Assembly (NCBI GenBank): GCA_965659675.1 | Contig: CBFHWY010000009.1 | Location: 1 to 49,853 of the forward strand | DNA from: CBFHWY01 sp965659675 | GTDB lineage: Bacteria; Bacteroidota; Bacteroidia; Flavobacteriales_G; Salibacteraceae | Direction of reading: 5' to 3' | Length of the DNA: 49,853 nt | In this document: one piece after another, positions 27,004 through 34,594 of the stretch | Position numbering within the stretch: the stretch's first letter is position 1 | How the letters are laid out: each line of letters opens with the position of its first letter | The notes under the pieces: generated by a model | The model's database searches: none | Told to the model about the DNA's origin: nothing | What the model saw: the letters and a program-made list of their open reading frames with translations, nothing else | Program-made: the position numbers and the translations under genes

Positions 27004-27513
27004 TTACTCTTCAGCGGCACTCTTAACATTCAAACCTTCAATATCGCGGTCGAACATATACACCCCTGATTTATCATCGCCAACGATCTTTAGGCGATCT
27101 AGCGCGGTTCTTGCCAAAGCCTCTTCTTCGAGCTGCTCAGCTACATACCACTGAAGAAAGTTGTGGGTTGTGTAATCCTTCTCCTCTAAACTTAAGAACA
27201 CAAGTTCATTGATGGATTCAGTGACGTGCTGCTCATGAGATAATAATTTCTCAAAAGCATCCAAAAGTGAATCATACGCTTCCTGAGGTTTTTCAAGAGC
27301 AGGTACAATGGCTCTTCCCGTTCGCTCATTCACGTAGCGAACAAGTTTGAGCATATGTCCTCTTTCCTCGTCAGAGTGGTTGTAGAAGAATTCAGCAGTT
27401 CCACTGAATCCACTTGTTTCAGCCCAGCTCGCCATAGAGAGATAGAACTGTGAGGAGGAGGCCTCCAATAATATTTGTTCGTTAAGCGCTTGTTCAATTT
27501 TCTTAGAAAGCAT
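27004..27513 (-). CDS. ftnA: Ferritin (FtnA type)
   Basis: 169 aa, four-helix bundle. Ferroxidase ligands fall at the same positions as in E. coli FtnA: Glu17, Glu50, His53, Glu94 and Gln127, with Tyr24 also present. No haem-binding Met typical of bacterioferritin is evident. It oxidises Fe(II) and stores ferric mineral in a 24-mer shell in the cytoplasm. Single gene, divergent from rnr; a TAGCTTTG element lies 30 bases upstream of the ATG. Confidence 0.95.
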   Translation of the reverse strand: MLSKKIEQALNEQILLEASSSQFYLSMASWAETSGFSGTAEFFYNHSDEERGHMLKLVRYVNERTGRAIVPALEKPQEAYDSLLDAFEKLLSHEQHVTESINELVFLSLEEKDYTTHNFLQWYVAEQLEEEALARTALDRLKIVGDDKSGVYMFDRDIEGLNVKSAAEE

Positions 27514-27543
27514 TTTTCTGTCTTTATTTTAATGATATTCGTA

Positions 27544-27551
27544 CAAAGCTA
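27544..27551 (-). promoter_or_regulatory. Candidate -7 element of ferritin gene
   Basis: Minus strand TAGCTTTG, an exact TAnnTTTG match, 30 bases before the ATG. The best TTG upstream (27578-27576) is 24 bases away, slightly beyond the common spacing. Confidence 0.4.
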
Positions 27552-27621
27552 AGACAAGCTAACGATTCCATTGTTCAACCCTCACTTGTCAGCATTAAAA
27601 TATTACTTTCTTTAAACGAAT

Positions 27622-29748
27622 ATGCCAAAACCCAGAAAAAAAGGAAATCTCAGTCAACTCATACTTGAGTGCTTCAACCGCGAACCCAACGCGAATTACA
27701 ACTACAAGCAAGTGGCTGCTAAGATCGGGATCAAGAATCCCGAATCGAGAAAAGCAGTTATCAAAGCATTAACTAAGCTTGTTGCATCAGGCAAGCTCTA
27801 CGAAGAAGGAAAAGGAAAATTTCGATTGAAGCATAAAAAAAGACACCTACACGGAAGAATTGATTTCACACTTTCAGGTGCCGCCTATGTTGCCGTAGAT
27901 GGACTCGGAGAAGATATTCATGTCTCTAAAAATCAGACGGGCAAGGCCCTTCAGGGAGATATAGTAAGCGTAAAGGTCTACAAGCAGGGACGTAAACGCA
28001 TGAAAGGTGAGGTGATCGATGTGGTTGAAAGAAACACGGATCAGTTCACGGGGATCATCGAAAGAAGCGACAAGTTTGCTTTTCTGGTTCCAGATAATAA
28101 GATTCATGTAGACTTCTTTGTCCCACTAAAGCTGCTAAAAAAGGCAGAGGATGGGCAGAAGGTGGTGGCCCGCCTGGTGTCATGGGATGATGGAGAGGAG
28201 AAGCCCCTGGCAGAAGTCTTAGAGGTCATCGGAGCACCGGGTAAAAGAGAGTCTGAAATGCTGGGTATTCTGGCAAATCGTGGATTCCCACTAAACTTTC
28301 CAAAGGCGGTTCTAGACGAAGCCCAAAAGTTGAATGCTGATGTTCCAGATCAGGAACTGAAGGAGCGGAAGGACTATCGAAATATTCCCTGTTTTACCAT
28401 TGACCCCGTTGATGCTAGAGACTTCGACGATGCGATCTCCTTCAGGAACCTTGATGATGAAACCTATGAGATCGGTGTTCATATTGCGGATGTTTCACAT
28501 TATGTAAAACCTGGCAGCCTTCTAGACAAAGAGGCCTATCGAAGAGCCACCTCAGTTTATCTGGTTGATCGCGTTGCACCGATGCTCCCAGAGCGGATTT
28601 CGAATGAGTTATGCTCACTTAGACCTAATGAGGTCAAAAGAAGCTACTCCTGTATCTTTCAGATGGACCACAACGCCAATGTGAAGAATTACTGGATAGG
28701 AAGAACCTTGATCGAGTCTGATCGAAGGTTTACCTATGAAGAAGCCCAGGCCATCATTGAAGGCGGCGAAGGTGATTTTAAAGAAGAGCTTCTTGAGTTG
28801 AATCGACTGGCACAAATTCTACGAGATCGGAGGATCAAAAAAGGAGCAATCGCTTTTGATCGGACAGAGGTGCGATTTGAGCTGAATGAAGAGAAGGTTC
28901 CAACGGGTGTTTATTTGAAGATCGCCAAGGAGGCAAACAAACTCATTGAAGAATTCATGCTGCTTGCCAATCGAAAGGTTGCTGCCCACATTGGTGACCC
29001 AAAGGGAAAGCGAAAACCCCGACCCTTTGTATATCGCGTACACGACAATCCTGACCTTGAAAAACTAGCCGAGTTTGTCACTTTCATCAAACGCTTTGGT
29101 TACAACATGAGTATTCATAATCTGAATGAGGTGCCAAAGGCATTAAATGATCTTTTGGCTGAGGTTGCTGGAAAGAAAGAAGAGGATGTGATATCACTTA
29201 TGGCGATCCGCTCAATGGCAAAAGCAGTGTACACAACTGAAAACATTGGGCACTTTGGGCTGCATTTCGATTTTTATACTCACTTCACTTCTCCCATCAG
29301 AAGATATCCTGATGTTCTAGTGCACCGCTTGCTCACAAAGTATGCCACGGGTTCAAATTCAGCGGATATAGAGTCGCTTGAAGATCAATGTGAACACTCT
29401 TCTGAAAGGGAAAAAGCAGCTTCAGATGCGGAAAGGGATTCGGTCAAATTCTATCAGGTACTCTATATCAAAGATCAGGTAGGGAAAGAATTCGACGGAG
29501 TAGTGACCGGGATAACCGATTGGGGCATCTTCGTGGAAATGCTCGAAAATAAATGTGAAGGCCTGATCAGAATGAAGGACCTTTCAGATGACTATTATTA
29601 TTTCGATCAAAAATCATACTCGCTCAAAGCCCATAACTCCGGCAATGAAGTGCATTTGGGGGATAAATTGCGTGTTCGGGTTACAAGAGCCGATCTTCTG
29701 AGCAAGCAGATCGATATGCAACTGGTGCAAAGTATTGACGAAGATTAG
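27622..29748 (+). CDS. rnr: Ribonuclease R
   Basis: 708 aa. An N-terminal winged helix (residues 1-75) and cold-shock/OB domains (about 75-230) precede the RNB catalytic domain. IDPVDARDFDDAISF (about 262-276) carries the Asp cluster that binds the catalytic metals, and HFTSPIRRYPDVLVHRLL is the family signature. A C-terminal S1 domain (about 630-705, EFDGVVTGITDWGIFVEML) follows. It degrades structured RNA 3' to 5'. ATG start with the usual basic N-terminus. A response regulator gene follows 48 bases later. Confidence 0.96.
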   Translation: MPKPRKKGNLSQLILECFNREPNANYNYKQVAAKIGIKNPESRKAVIKALTKLVASGKLYEEGKGKFRLKHKKRHLHGRIDFTLSGAAYVAVDGLGEDIHVSKNQTGKALQGDIVSVKVYKQGRKRMKGEVIDVVERNTDQFTGIIERSDKFAFLVPDNKIHVDFFVPLKLLKKAEDGQKVVARLVSWDDGEEKPLAEVLEVIGAPGKRESEMLGILANRGFPLNFPKAVLDEAQKLNADVPDQELKERKDYRNIPCFTIDPVDARDFDDAISFRNLDDETYEIGVHIADVSHYVKPGSLLDKEAYRRATSVYLVDRVAPMLPERISNELCSLRPNEVKRSYSCIFQMDHNANVKNYWIGRTLIESDRRFTYEEAQAIIEGGEGDFKEELLELNRLAQILRDRRIKKGAIAFDRTEVRFELNEEKVPTGVYLKIAKEANKLIEEFMLLANRKVAAHIGDPKGKRKPRPFVYRVHDNPDLEKLAEFVTFIKRFGYNMSIHNLNEVPKALNDLLAEVAGKKEEDVISLMAIRSMAKAVYTTENIGHFGLHFDFYTHFTSPIRRYPDVLVHRLLTKYATGSNSADIESLEDQCEHSSEREKAASDAERDSVKFYQVLYIKDQVGKEFDGVVTGITDWGIFVEMLENKCEGLIRMKDLSDDYYYFDQKSYSLKAHNSGNEVHLGDKLRVRVTRADLLSKQIDMQLVQSIDED

Positions 29749-29768
29749 ATACTGTCCGTTTAATGGAC

Positions 29769-29776
29769 TAATTTTG
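29769..29776 (+). promoter_or_regulatory. Candidate -7 element of response regulator gene
   Basis: TAATTTTG matches TAnnTTTG exactly, 20 bases before the TTG start at 29797. No good -33 element. It suggests that the regulator is transcribed separately from rnr. Confidence 0.4.
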
Positions 29777-29796
29777 GACAATACTAAACCCGTGTT

Positions 29797-30174
29797 TTGT
29801 CTGTAAAACGAATTCTCATAGTTGAAAATGACCCGATCAATATGTTGATCGCCAGAAAGTTTTTGGAGAAACGCTTTGACGTAGAGACTTCCTTCAGCGG
29901 TGAAAAGGCACTGGAAATGGTTGCTGAAAAATCTTATGATGTGGTCATCATGGACATTAATCTGGGTGAAGATACCCTCGATGGTATTGAAGCGATGAAG
30001 AGAATTCGTGAGATGCCAGAAGCCAAAGCTACGGGTGTGTTTGCGATTACCTCATACGCTATGCCTGAGGACAAGGATCGCTTTCTTCAGTTAGGCTTTG
30101 ACGAGTATTTTGCCAAGCCTTACGATAAGAATGTACTTATTAGCGCCATTGAGGCATTTGAGCCATCAACCTAG
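29797..30174 (+). CDS. Single-domain response regulator (CheY-like receiver)
   Basis: 125 aa, a receiver domain only. The phospho-acceptor Asp is in VVIMDINLGEDTLDGIEAM (about residue 52), the switch Thr in VFAITSYAMPEDKD and the conserved Lys in FAKPYDK. The acidic pair at the N-terminus reads VENDPIN, with Asn where the second metal-binding acid normally sits and Asp one place later. TTG start is forced: a TAA lies in frame four codons upstream. The sequence resembles receivers of hybrid kinases. No kinase is nearby. Its end overlaps the convergent photolyase gene by 9 bases. Confidence 0.88.
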   Translation: MSVKRILIVENDPINMLIARKFLEKRFDVETSFSGEKALEMVAEKSYDVVIMDINLGEDTLDGIEAMKRIREMPEAKATGVFAITSYAMPEDKDRFLQLGFDEYFAKPYDKNVLISAIEAFEPST

Positions 30175-31464
30175 TTGCTCCTTAAATCGGTTGATCGCTC
30201 TTTCTCGGGCAAACTTATGTTCTACGATAGGTTCAGGATAATCAAACTCCTGAAATTCAGGCACCCACTTTTTGATGTATTTGAGCTCTGGATCAAATTT
30301 TTTGGTTTGAAGGTATGGGTTAAAAACGCGAAAATATGGAGCTGCATCAACACCCGTGCTCGCCGCCCACTGCCAACCTCCATTGTTTGAGCTCAGCTCA
30401 AAGTCGTTGAGCTTTCTGGCAAAATAGGCCTCACCCCATTGCCAGTTCAAGAAAAGGTGTTTCGTGAAGAAACTGGCCACGATCATTCTTACGCGATTAT
30501 GCATAAAGCCTGTGCTGTTTAACTCTCGCATACCTGCATCTACTATGGGATAGCCGGTCTGCCCATTTTTCCAGGCCTCAAAATGTTCTTCATTATTCAG
30601 CCATTCGATATGACGGTACTTCGGATTAAAGGCTTCTTGTGCAACGTTCGGGAAGTGCCAAAGTATGCTCATGTAGAAGTCTCTCCAGATAAGCTCATTG
30701 TACCATTTCTCATTTGTTTCTTTAGCGATACGGGCAAGCTTTCGAATACTCAGCGTACCAAACCTCAGATGCACACTCAACCTTGTAGTTCCTTTTATGG
30801 AAGGGATGTCTCGCGTCTCGTGATAATCACGGATGATATCGAGATCAGGCTCTCTTTGGGGAATATGATCGAGATTCTTCTCAAAACCCATTTCTGCCAA
30901 ATTCGGCATCGAATCGAAACTGAATTGATGGTAGTTGTTATATTCTTCCGAAGGCCATGAATTCAAGTCTTTCTCATCCAGGGTCTTTTTCCATTTTCTC
31001 ATGTACGGACTGTATACCGTGTATGGGTTTCCGTCGTCCTTAACTACCTCCGATTTCTCAAGAATGCATTGATCCTTGAAATGCTTTAAAGCAAGGCCTT
31101 TCTCGGCGAGCAACTCCTCTATGCGTTCATCACGCTGTCGTGCATATGGCTCATAGTCGTGGTTGCAATACACCGCCTCTATGTCGTACTTATTCAAAAG
31201 ATCTTTGAATACAGCGTCGACTTTGCCATAGAAAACTTCAATATCGGAATTTCGCTCCCGAAGCTCTGCTTTTAACCTGCTTATTTCCTGGTGAATGAAA
31301 GAAAGCCTTCGGTCGTCTTTATCTTCGAGCTTATCGAGAATATCAGGATCAAATATGAAAATAGGATGGACATTTCCAGCCTTGTGAGCCTCAAAAAGTC
31401 CGTGATTATCTTCAAGCCGAAAGTCACGCCTGAACCAAAAGATATTCAAGCCTGCTTTGCTCAT
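30166..31464 (-). CDS. phr: Class I deoxyribodipyrimidine photolyase / cryptochrome family
   Basis: 432 aa. The N-terminal antenna domain begins LNIFWFRRDFRLEDNHGLFE, and the C-terminal FAD domain carries NNGGWQWAASTGVDAAPYF and FNPYLQTKKFDP, almost as in E. coli PhrB. It uses blue/near-UV light to split cyclobutane pyrimidine dimers. The antenna pigment (folate or deazaflavin type) cannot be decided; folE in the same operon fits a folate-type antenna. Start at 31464: its ATG overlaps the SDR stop by 4 bases, and homology begins there. Last gene of the ECF-crt-pterin operon. Confidence 0.93.
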   Translation of the reverse strand: MSKAGLNIFWFRRDFRLEDNHGLFEAHKAGNVHPIFIFDPDILDKLEDKDDRRLSFIHQEISRLKAELRERNSDIEVFYGKVDAVFKDLLNKYDIEAVYCNHDYEPYARQRDERIEELLAEKGLALKHFKDQCILEKSEVVKDDGNPYTVYSPYMRKWKKTLDEKDLNSWPSEEYNNYHQFSFDSMPNLAEMGFEKNLDHIPQREPDLDIIRDYHETRDIPSIKGTTRLSVHLRFGTLSIRKLARIAKETNEKWYNELIWRDFYMSILWHFPNVAQEAFNPKYRHIEWLNNEEHFEAWKNGQTGYPIVDAGMRELNSTGFMHNRVRMIVASFFTKHLFLNWQWGEAYFARKLNDFELSSNNGGWQWAASTGVDAAPYFRVFNPYLQTKKFDPELKYIKKWVPEFQEFDYPEPIVEHKFARERAINRFKEQLG

Positions 31465-32144
31465 ATCGGGCGAATGCTCGACATTCCTCCATCCACGCCA
31501 AGCACCTGACCGGTGATCCACGAAGACTCCTTACTCAGCAGAAATGTAGCAGCGCTAGAAAGATCATCGATATTTCCCACTCTTTTCAAAGGATGTCTGT
31601 GATCTGAGGCCTCTCTTTTTGCGTCGTTGGCCAATAATCGCTCTGCTAAGGGTGTATCTGTAAGTGAAGGGGCGATCACATTAAATCTCGCCTTGGGGGC
31701 ATATTCTGCTGCCAGACTTCGCACAAGCCCTTCAACTGCCCCTTTAGCAGAGGCGATCCCAGCGTGAAAAGGCATTCCTTGCTTTACAGCTACGGTGCTG
31801 AAGTAGACAGCACTACCTTCTGCTTTTTTTAAGCCATTTAAGCATGCCTGAGTCGCAGTGACCGCACCAAAGAAATTGATCTTCATTTCTTTTTCAAATT
31901 GCTCTGCTTTGATCCGGTGAAAAGGCTTGAGATCTATGGTCCCCGGACAGTATGCAAAAGCATCTATTTCTTCGGGAAGTGCTGACTCTGGAAATTCAGA
32001 AGATTCAGCATCCCATGCGGTCCATTGATCTGCCTGTCCATCTTCCGTTCTGGAAAAAGAATGAACTGTATATCCTGCATTTTTCAATCGCTCTACGATC
32101 CCAGCACCTATTCCGTGGGATCCTCCTACTACAACTGCATTCAT
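31461..32144 (-). CDS. SDR-family protein with altered catalytic residues
   Basis: 227 aa, a Rossmann fold of short-chain dehydrogenases. The nucleotide motif is GGSHGIG (residues 7-13), and the C-terminal part (NVIAPSLTDTPLAERLL, SWITGQVLGVDGGMSS) is classical. The catalytic triad is not: Lys134 is present, but the Tyr four residues before it is Ile130 (HAGIASAKGA), and the Ser 13 residues before that is Thr117. It is probably not an ordinary dehydrogenase; it may bind a nucleotide without the usual chemistry. From memory, SDRs of this look occur near photolyase genes in other bacteria. Six bases after folE, 4-base overlap with phr. Confidence 0.85.
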   Translation of the reverse strand: MNAVVVGGSHGIGAGIVERLKNAGYTVHSFSRTEDGQADQWTAWDAESSEFPESALPEEIDAFAYCPGTIDLKPFHRIKAEQFEKEMKINFFGAVTATQACLNGLKKAEGSAVYFSTVAVKQGMPFHAGIASAKGAVEGLVRSLAAEYAPKARFNVIAPSLTDTPLAERLLANDAKREASDHRHPLKRVGNIDDLSSAATFLLSKESSWITGQVLGVDGGMSSIRPI

Positions 32145-32150
32145 AATTTT

Positions 32151-32861
32151 TTAGGCTTTTGGGGTTCCCAAATAGTTTAGGAATTCCCTTTTTGTTTCAT
32201 CTTCTTTGAACTTACCACCATAGTAGCTGGTCACGGTCGATGAATTTGTATCGCGAACACCTCTTGAAGCTACACACAGATGCACAGCATCAACAACTAC
32301 TGCGATATCTTCGGTTCCGAGGATCTCTTTAAGCTCTTCTCCAATTTGCATAGTGAAACGCTCCTGCACCTGAGGTCTTTTTGCGAAATACTCAACAATG
32401 CGATTGATCTTCGAGAGACCAATTACGCTACCGTTTGAGATGTAAGCTACATGTGCTTTTCCGATGATCGGTACAAAATGATGTTCACAGTTTGAATAGA
32501 ATGTAATGTTCTTCTCCACCAACATTTGGTCATATTGATAGGAGTTCTTGAAGAGAGCTACTTTCGGTTTATTTTCTGGATTCAGTCCGCTGAAGCTCTC
32601 CTTAATGAACATTTTAGCAACTCTTCTAGGCGTACCCTGTAAGCTGTCATCGGTGAGGTCTAGCCCAAGAATGTGCATGATCTGTCGAAAATGTTCTTCG
32701 ATCTTGTCCATTTTCTCATCCTCATCAAGATCCCAGGCCCCTGGTCTCATTGGAGTTTCAGTTGGGTTTCCCGCAATGTGATTATCTCCTATGAAGTCGA
32801 TGCTATCGTCTTCTTCTTCAATTATTGCCGTCGTACTCGACAAAGTTTCGTTCAGTTTCAT
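32151..32861 (-). CDS. folE: GTP cyclohydrolase I
   Basis: 236 aa. It converts GTP to dihydroneopterin triphosphate, the entry to folate, tetrahydropterins and queuosine. The N-terminal 50 residues are acidic and variable. The core has GTPRRVAKMF, the zinc and active-site residues in NCEHHFVPIIGKAHVAY and HLCVASRGV, and GLSKINRIVEYFAKRPQVQE. Start taken at ATG 32861, which overlaps the preceding gene by 44 bases; further upstream in-frame ATGs lie deeper in that gene. Its position directly after a PTPS-like gene fits consecutive pterin steps. Confidence 0.94.
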   Translation of the reverse strand: MKLNETLSSTTAIIEEEDDSIDFIGDNHIAGNPTETPMRPGAWDLDEDEKMDKIEEHFRQIMHILGLDLTDDSLQGTPRRVAKMFIKESFSGLNPENKPKVALFKNSYQYDQMLVEKNITFYSNCEHHFVPIIGKAHVAYISNGSVIGLSKINRIVEYFAKRPQVQERFTMQIGEELKEILGTEDIAVVVDAVHLCVASRGVRDTNSSTVTSYYGGKFKEDETKREFLNYLGTPKA

Positions 32862-33231
32862 ACAAACGAATTTTAAGTTCATATTTCGGGTCCAGTTTCT
32901 CTCTGATAAGATTCCAGCATACAACTGCAATATTCTCTGCTGTTGGATTTAACCCTTTCATTACCTCAACATCCAGATTTAGATTTCTATGATCGAAGCG
33001 ATCTTCGACCTCTTCACGGATGATATCTTTCAAAATTTTCATGTCGATCACATAACCTGTATCCTGATCGAGCTCTCCAATCACTTCAACGACCAGGGTA
33101 TAATTATGGCCGTGCCAGTTTGGATTGTTGCATTTTCCAAAAACGGCTTCATTCTTCTCATCTGACCAATTCGGATTGTGTAGACGATGCGCCGCATTAA
33201 AATGTGCTTTTCTATATACTTTTAGTCTCAT
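32818..33231 (-). CDS. 6-pyruvoyl-tetrahydropterin synthase-like enzyme
   Basis: 137 aa. Zinc ligands are His15, His40 and His42; the catalytic residues are Cys34, Asp80 and His81, with Glu125 as pterin anchor. VFGKCNNPNWHGHNY, FDHRNLNLDV and LYETERNFVEY follow animal PTPS closely, more so than the QueD pattern (KCxxLHGH, KET at the end). It should act on the FolE product, giving 6-pyruvoyl-tetrahydropterin, or 6-carboxytetrahydropterin if it is really a QueD. queA lies 7 kb away but in another operon. Overlaps idi by 4 bases and folE by 44. Confidence 0.85.
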   Translation of the reverse strand: MRLKVYRKAHFNAAHRLHNPNWSDEKNEAVFGKCNNPNWHGHNYTLVVEVIGELDQDTGYVIDMKILKDIIREEVEDRFDHRNLNLDVEVMKGLNPTAENIAVVCWNLIREKLDPKYELKIRLYETERNFVEYDGNN

Positions 33232-33749
33232 GATGTAACTGCTTTTGATCGGTTGATCACCTCATCAAGGCAGATCCTGAACCAGGGGGTGTATTGGTCA
33301 GGGTTTTCGTCTACATCTTCTATAAGCCAATCGATATTCACATATTTAGTTTCTTCCACTTCGTCGGCATTTGGACTTAGTTCTCCAGAATATTCTCCAA
33401 AAAAGACATGATCCAATTCGTGTTCAATAAGCTTGTTACCAACTTCCGCTTTATAGATGAATGTGTACTGCTCCTGAACATCACATACAACTCGAAGCTC
33501 CTCGAAAAGTCGCCTTCGAGCGGCCTGGTCGGTCTCTTCGCCTGGTCTCGGGTGAGAACAGCAGGCATTGCTCCATTGGCCAGGGGAATGGTATTTACTC
33601 AATGCTCTTCGCTGGAGTAACATCTCACCATTGGCATTGAATAGGAATACAGAAAAGGCGCGATGCAGGATACCCTCTTCATGGGCGGCCAGCTTTTCCA
33701 TTCGCCCGATGACCCTATCTTCTTTATTGACCAGTATGACTTCCTCCAT
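33228..33749 (-). CDS. idi: Isopentenyl-diphosphate delta-isomerase, type I
   Basis: 173 aa, a Nudix-fold enzyme that interconverts IPP and DMAPP. The active-site Cys lies in SNACCSHP, the Nudix-like helix is EETDQAARRRLFEEL, and the catalytic Glu lies in EHELDHVF. Length is normal for type I. It sits between crtB (1-base overlap) and the PTPS-like gene (4-base overlap), where it would raise prenyl precursor supply for carotenoids. Confidence 0.95.
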   Translation of the reverse strand: MEEVILVNKEDRVIGRMEKLAAHEEGILHRAFSVFLFNANGEMLLQRRALSKYHSPGQWSNACCSHPRPGEETDQAARRRLFEELRVVCDVQEQYTFIYKAEVGNKLIEHELDHVFFGEYSGELSPNADEVEETKYVNIDWLIEDVDENPDQYTPWFRICLDEVINRSKAVTS

Positions 33750-34591
33750 CAGAGTAAATTTAGATTGTGACGGAGGTAAGATTCAGCCAGGAGAGCAATT
33801 TTTTTCTTGTTCGCGATACGAATTCTTTCTTCCATGATGCGCGACGGCTCAACTTTTTTGATCTTATTGAGTAGGTTCAGGTAGTAAACGTATGCTACAT
33901 AAACCCCAAATCGGCTTGAGTTAGGAAGTTGTTTGATGCCTTCTAGAGCATGATCAAAGTCTCTTTGAATATCTGATTCGATCTCAGTTTTTGTTTCCAG
34001 ATCAAACTCCATCAGATTAACTCCAGGAAAGTAGGTTCGTCCCAACATTTCGTAGTCGGCTTTCACATCCCTAAGGAAGTTGATCTTTTGAAAGGCGGAA
34101 CCCAAGGACATGGCATAAGGTCGGAGCTTTTCGTATTGTTCTTCATCTCCATGTACAAATATCTTGAGGCACATCAAGCCCACAACCTCTGCACTTCCCA
34201 GGATATATTCTTTATAACCTTCATAATCATAATGTTCCTTTTTGAGGTCCATTTTCATGCTTTTCAGAAAGGTCTCGATGAGATTATGATCAATGCGATA
34301 TCTCCTTACTGTATGTTGAAAGCTGTTCAATACCGGATTCAGACTAATGCCTTGATCGATGGCTGTGTAGGTATCTTCCCAGAACTTTTGCAGAAGGAAT
34401 TCTTTATCATGAGCGTGAAAAGTATCCACGATCTCGTCCGCAAAACGAACGAAACCATAAATGGCGTAAATCCCCTGTCTGATGTCTTTTTGCAATAGTC
34501 TTGTTCCAAGTGAGAATGAAGTGCTATAGCGGTGAGTAATCATCTTACTCGTATCAAGGCTAATCTTATCGAAAAGAGCAACGTTGGTCAT
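33749..34591 (-). CDS. crtB: Phytoene synthase
   Basis: 280 aa, squalene/phytoene synthase family. The first Asp-rich motif is FVRFADEIVDTFH and the second is INFLRDVKADYEMLGRTYFP, both binding Mg-diphosphate. SFSLGTRLL at residues 25-33 is typical of the family. It joins two geranylgeranyl diphosphates into phytoene. crtI ends 3 bases upstream; idi overlaps by 1 base. No crtE (GGPP synthase) is in the window. Confidence 0.95.
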   Translation of the reverse strand: MTNVALFDKISLDTSKMITHRYSTSFSLGTRLLQKDIRQGIYAIYGFVRFADEIVDTFHAHDKEFLLQKFWEDTYTAIDQGISLNPVLNSFQHTVRRYRIDHNLIETFLKSMKMDLKKEHYDYEGYKEYILGSAEVVGLMCLKIFVHGDEEQYEKLRPYAMSLGSAFQKINFLRDVKADYEMLGRTYFPGVNLMEFDLETKTEIESDIQRDFDHALEGIKQLPNSSRFGVYVAYVYYLNLLNKIKKVEPSRIMEERIRIANKKKIALLAESYLRHNLNLL

Positions 34592-34594
34592 AAT

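Noticed and set aside
29750..29780. Small GTCC/GGAC inverted repeat after rnr as a terminator
   Set aside because: Stem of only four pairs and no T-tract in the right place.
31461..32144. Assigning the SDR gene as sepiapterin reductase to complete a BH4 pathway
   Set aside because: The catalytic Tyr and Ser are missing and the sequence does not resemble that enzyme beyond the general fold.
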